64,000 bases of DNA from Chryseobacterium candidae. GTDB lineage: Bacteria > Bacteroidota > Bacteroidia > Flavobacteriales > Weeksellaceae. Location of the stretch: the NCBI RefSeq assembly GCF_004916905.1, contig NZ_SDLV01000018.1, forward strand, positions 62,001 to 126,000. Direction: 5' to 3'. Below the pieces are notes generated by a model. It was not told the origin of the DNA. It saw nothing but the letters and a program-made list of their open reading frames with translations, and ran no database searches. Below are positions 63,144 through 64,000 of the stretch, piece by piece. Position numbers and translations under genes: made by a program. How positions within the stretch are numbered: position 1 is the stretch's first letter; the number at the start of each line of letters is the position of its first letter.

Positions 63144-63225
63144 TGTCATTCTGAATGAAATGAAATGTAGTGAAGAATCTCATATGGATGTTTATGTATG
63201 AGATTCTTCCTTCGTCAGAATGGCA
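63144..63225. repeat. Two-armed palindromic intergenic element
   Basis: Outer arms TGTCATTCTGA (63144-63154) and TCAGAATGGCA (63215-63225), inner arms GAAGAATCTCAT (63172-63183) and ATGAGATTCTTC (63198-63209). A GTCATTCTGA... form is a common dispersed element in Bacteroidota. It may also end the ter transcript. Confidence 0.7.
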
Positions 63226-63312
63226 AAAATCAAATCATTTGATTTTTTTAAAACCCTATTTTCATCAAGGGAAACATCCAACGACTTTAGCCAAAACATA
63301 AATAATTTCAAT

Positions 63313-63753
63313 TTACTCCCTTTCCGTTTCCATAAAATAAGAATACTGATCTTCATCCACGATTCTGAAACCAAGACTTTTATAAAGATACTGAGCCTTA
63401 TTGGTTTTTAAGACACTTAATGACACCGTTTTGCCTGCTAATGAGGCTTCCTTCAGGATATCAGACAAAATCTTTTTTCCAAGTCCTTTGCCCTGTTGGC
63501 TGGGATCTATCTGAAGCTGCAGAATATCAATATTGGTAAATGTTCTGTCTAGTTTTAACAGTCCGATAGGTTGATTGTTTAAATAGATAATATTGGCTTT
63601 TTCAAACTGATACAGAATTCTTTGCATAGTTGTTTCCCTATCCGTGGAGAGTCCGGAAGCTTCATAATGAGGATTCATGGTTTTCATTCTGAGATTGAGA
63701 AGAAAATCAATATCAGTTTCATCAGCTTGTTTATAGCGAAGGTTAAGATCCAT
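63313..63753 (-). CDS. GNAT family N-acetyltransferase
   Basis: 146 residues from the ATG at 63753, since the ATG position fits the promoter better than the TTG at 63759. The acetyl-CoA loop is QIDPSQQGKGLGKKIL (about 83-98), with LYKSLGFRIVDE near the C terminus. It transfers an acetyl group to an unknown amine. No toxin-antitoxin partner is adjacent. Confidence 0.9.
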   Translation of the reverse strand: MDLNLRYKQADETDIDFLLNLRMKTMNPHYEASGLSTDRETTMQRILYQFEKANIIYLNNQPIGLLKLDRTFTNIDILQLQIDPSQQGKGLGKKILSDILKEASLAGKTVSLSVLKTNKAQYLYKSLGFRIVDEDQYSYFMETERE

Positions 63754-63756
63754 ATT

Positions 63757-63764
63757 CAAAAATA
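63757..63764 (-). promoter_or_regulatory. -7 box of the GNAT gene (apparently leaderless)
   Basis: TATTTTTG on the minus strand ends 3 bases before the ATG at 63753. Confidence 0.5.
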
Positions 63765-63824
63765 AAAAATTAAAGCTTATTTTAATACAACTTTCAGTCC
63801 CATTTTTTTCTTACATATGTTAAA

Positions 63825-63976
63825 GGTTGGAAGCTGGAAGAAGGAAGCTGGATGTTACTATTGTGTCGTAGAGGTCTTTTGCCTTTTTTAATCGCTTTTG
63901 TTAAAAAAAATATTTCTGTCAAAGAACTTCATAAGTTTCACGTCTGCCAAAAACTTCCTTCTCCCATCTTCCAGCC
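63825..63976. repeat. Long-spaced inverted repeat of GGAAGCTGG type at the window end
   Basis: The 23-base left arm (63825-63847) and the right arm (63954-63976) are complementary at about 20 of 23 positions, with about 106 bases between. The sequence is GGAAG/CTGG-rich. It recalls the palindromic elements elsewhere in the window. No ORF in between. Confidence 0.65.
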
Positions 63977-64000
63977 TTATTTACATTTTAGCTTTTGTTA

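Noticed and set aside
1..64000. tRNA, rRNA, prophage and transposase genes
   Set aside because: None of the characteristic sequences or ORFs were seen; absence could not be confirmed with a search tool.

Overview
The window is a low-GC stretch of a flavobacterial chromosome, most likely Chryseobacterium or a close relative (Weeksellaceae, Bacteroidota). The evidence is gene content (DUF6427/DUF6341 pair, long trigger factor, OstA-like protein, START-like domain protein, VGIN-type surface protein), Bacteroidota promoters (TAnnTTTG -7 boxes, sometimes with TTG about 17-23 nt upstream), few Shine-Dalgarno sequences and A/T-rich leaders. I see no tRNA, rRNA, CRISPR array, insertion sequence or prophage.

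Layout. 1-3.2 kb: end of der, then upp, an alpha/beta hydrolase and a ComF-type phosphoribosyltransferase. 3.3-8.2 kb: the glyoxylate shunt (aceB-aceA) with a divergent XRE/IrrE-like regulator; two copies of one palindromic operator lie between the diverging promoters. 8.3-15 kb: OmpH/Skp chaperone, thioesterase, a secreted Tiki/ChaN-like protein split by a frameshift in an A7 tract, queD, lpxH-like, a LuxE-like adenylating enzyme, a nuclease-fold protein and aqpZ. 15.3-20.3 kb: accessory genes, namely a DUF5715 protein, an unknown protein, a membrane protein with a histidine kinase/LuxR regulator pair, and a DUF2235 (Tle1-like) protein without its catalytic serine. 20.5-34.8 kb: ABC-F protein, a probable metal-uptake TonB receptor operon, trigger factor, an M16 peptidase with a mutated zinc motif, and housekeeping genes. 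34.8-39.9 kb: a very AT-rich island with a surface protein carrying two discoidin-like repeats, an AraC-type membrane regulator and probable gene relics. 39.9-57.1 kb: mostly core genes (exonuclease, pssA, LTA-synthase-like enzyme, pdhB, kup, Fur-family regulator, OstA-like protein, aminotransferases, amidase, AlgH, pdxH, HU, panD, flippase-like protein). 57.2-63.1 kb: a six-gene Ter stress module (TerD, TerD, two VWA/TerY proteins, PP2C phosphatase, protein kinase), matching the known TerY-P triad with TerD partners. 63.3 kb to the end: a GNAT acetyltransferase and palindromic repeats.

The most distinctive signals are the Ter phosphorylation module, the duplicated operator controlling the glyoxylate genes, eight genes whose -7 box ends 3-5 nt before the ATG (apparently leaderless mRNAs), several enzymes lacking a key catalytic residue, the A7 frameshift, and a family of intergenic palindromic elements. 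Most promoter and terminator calls rest on sequence pattern only.
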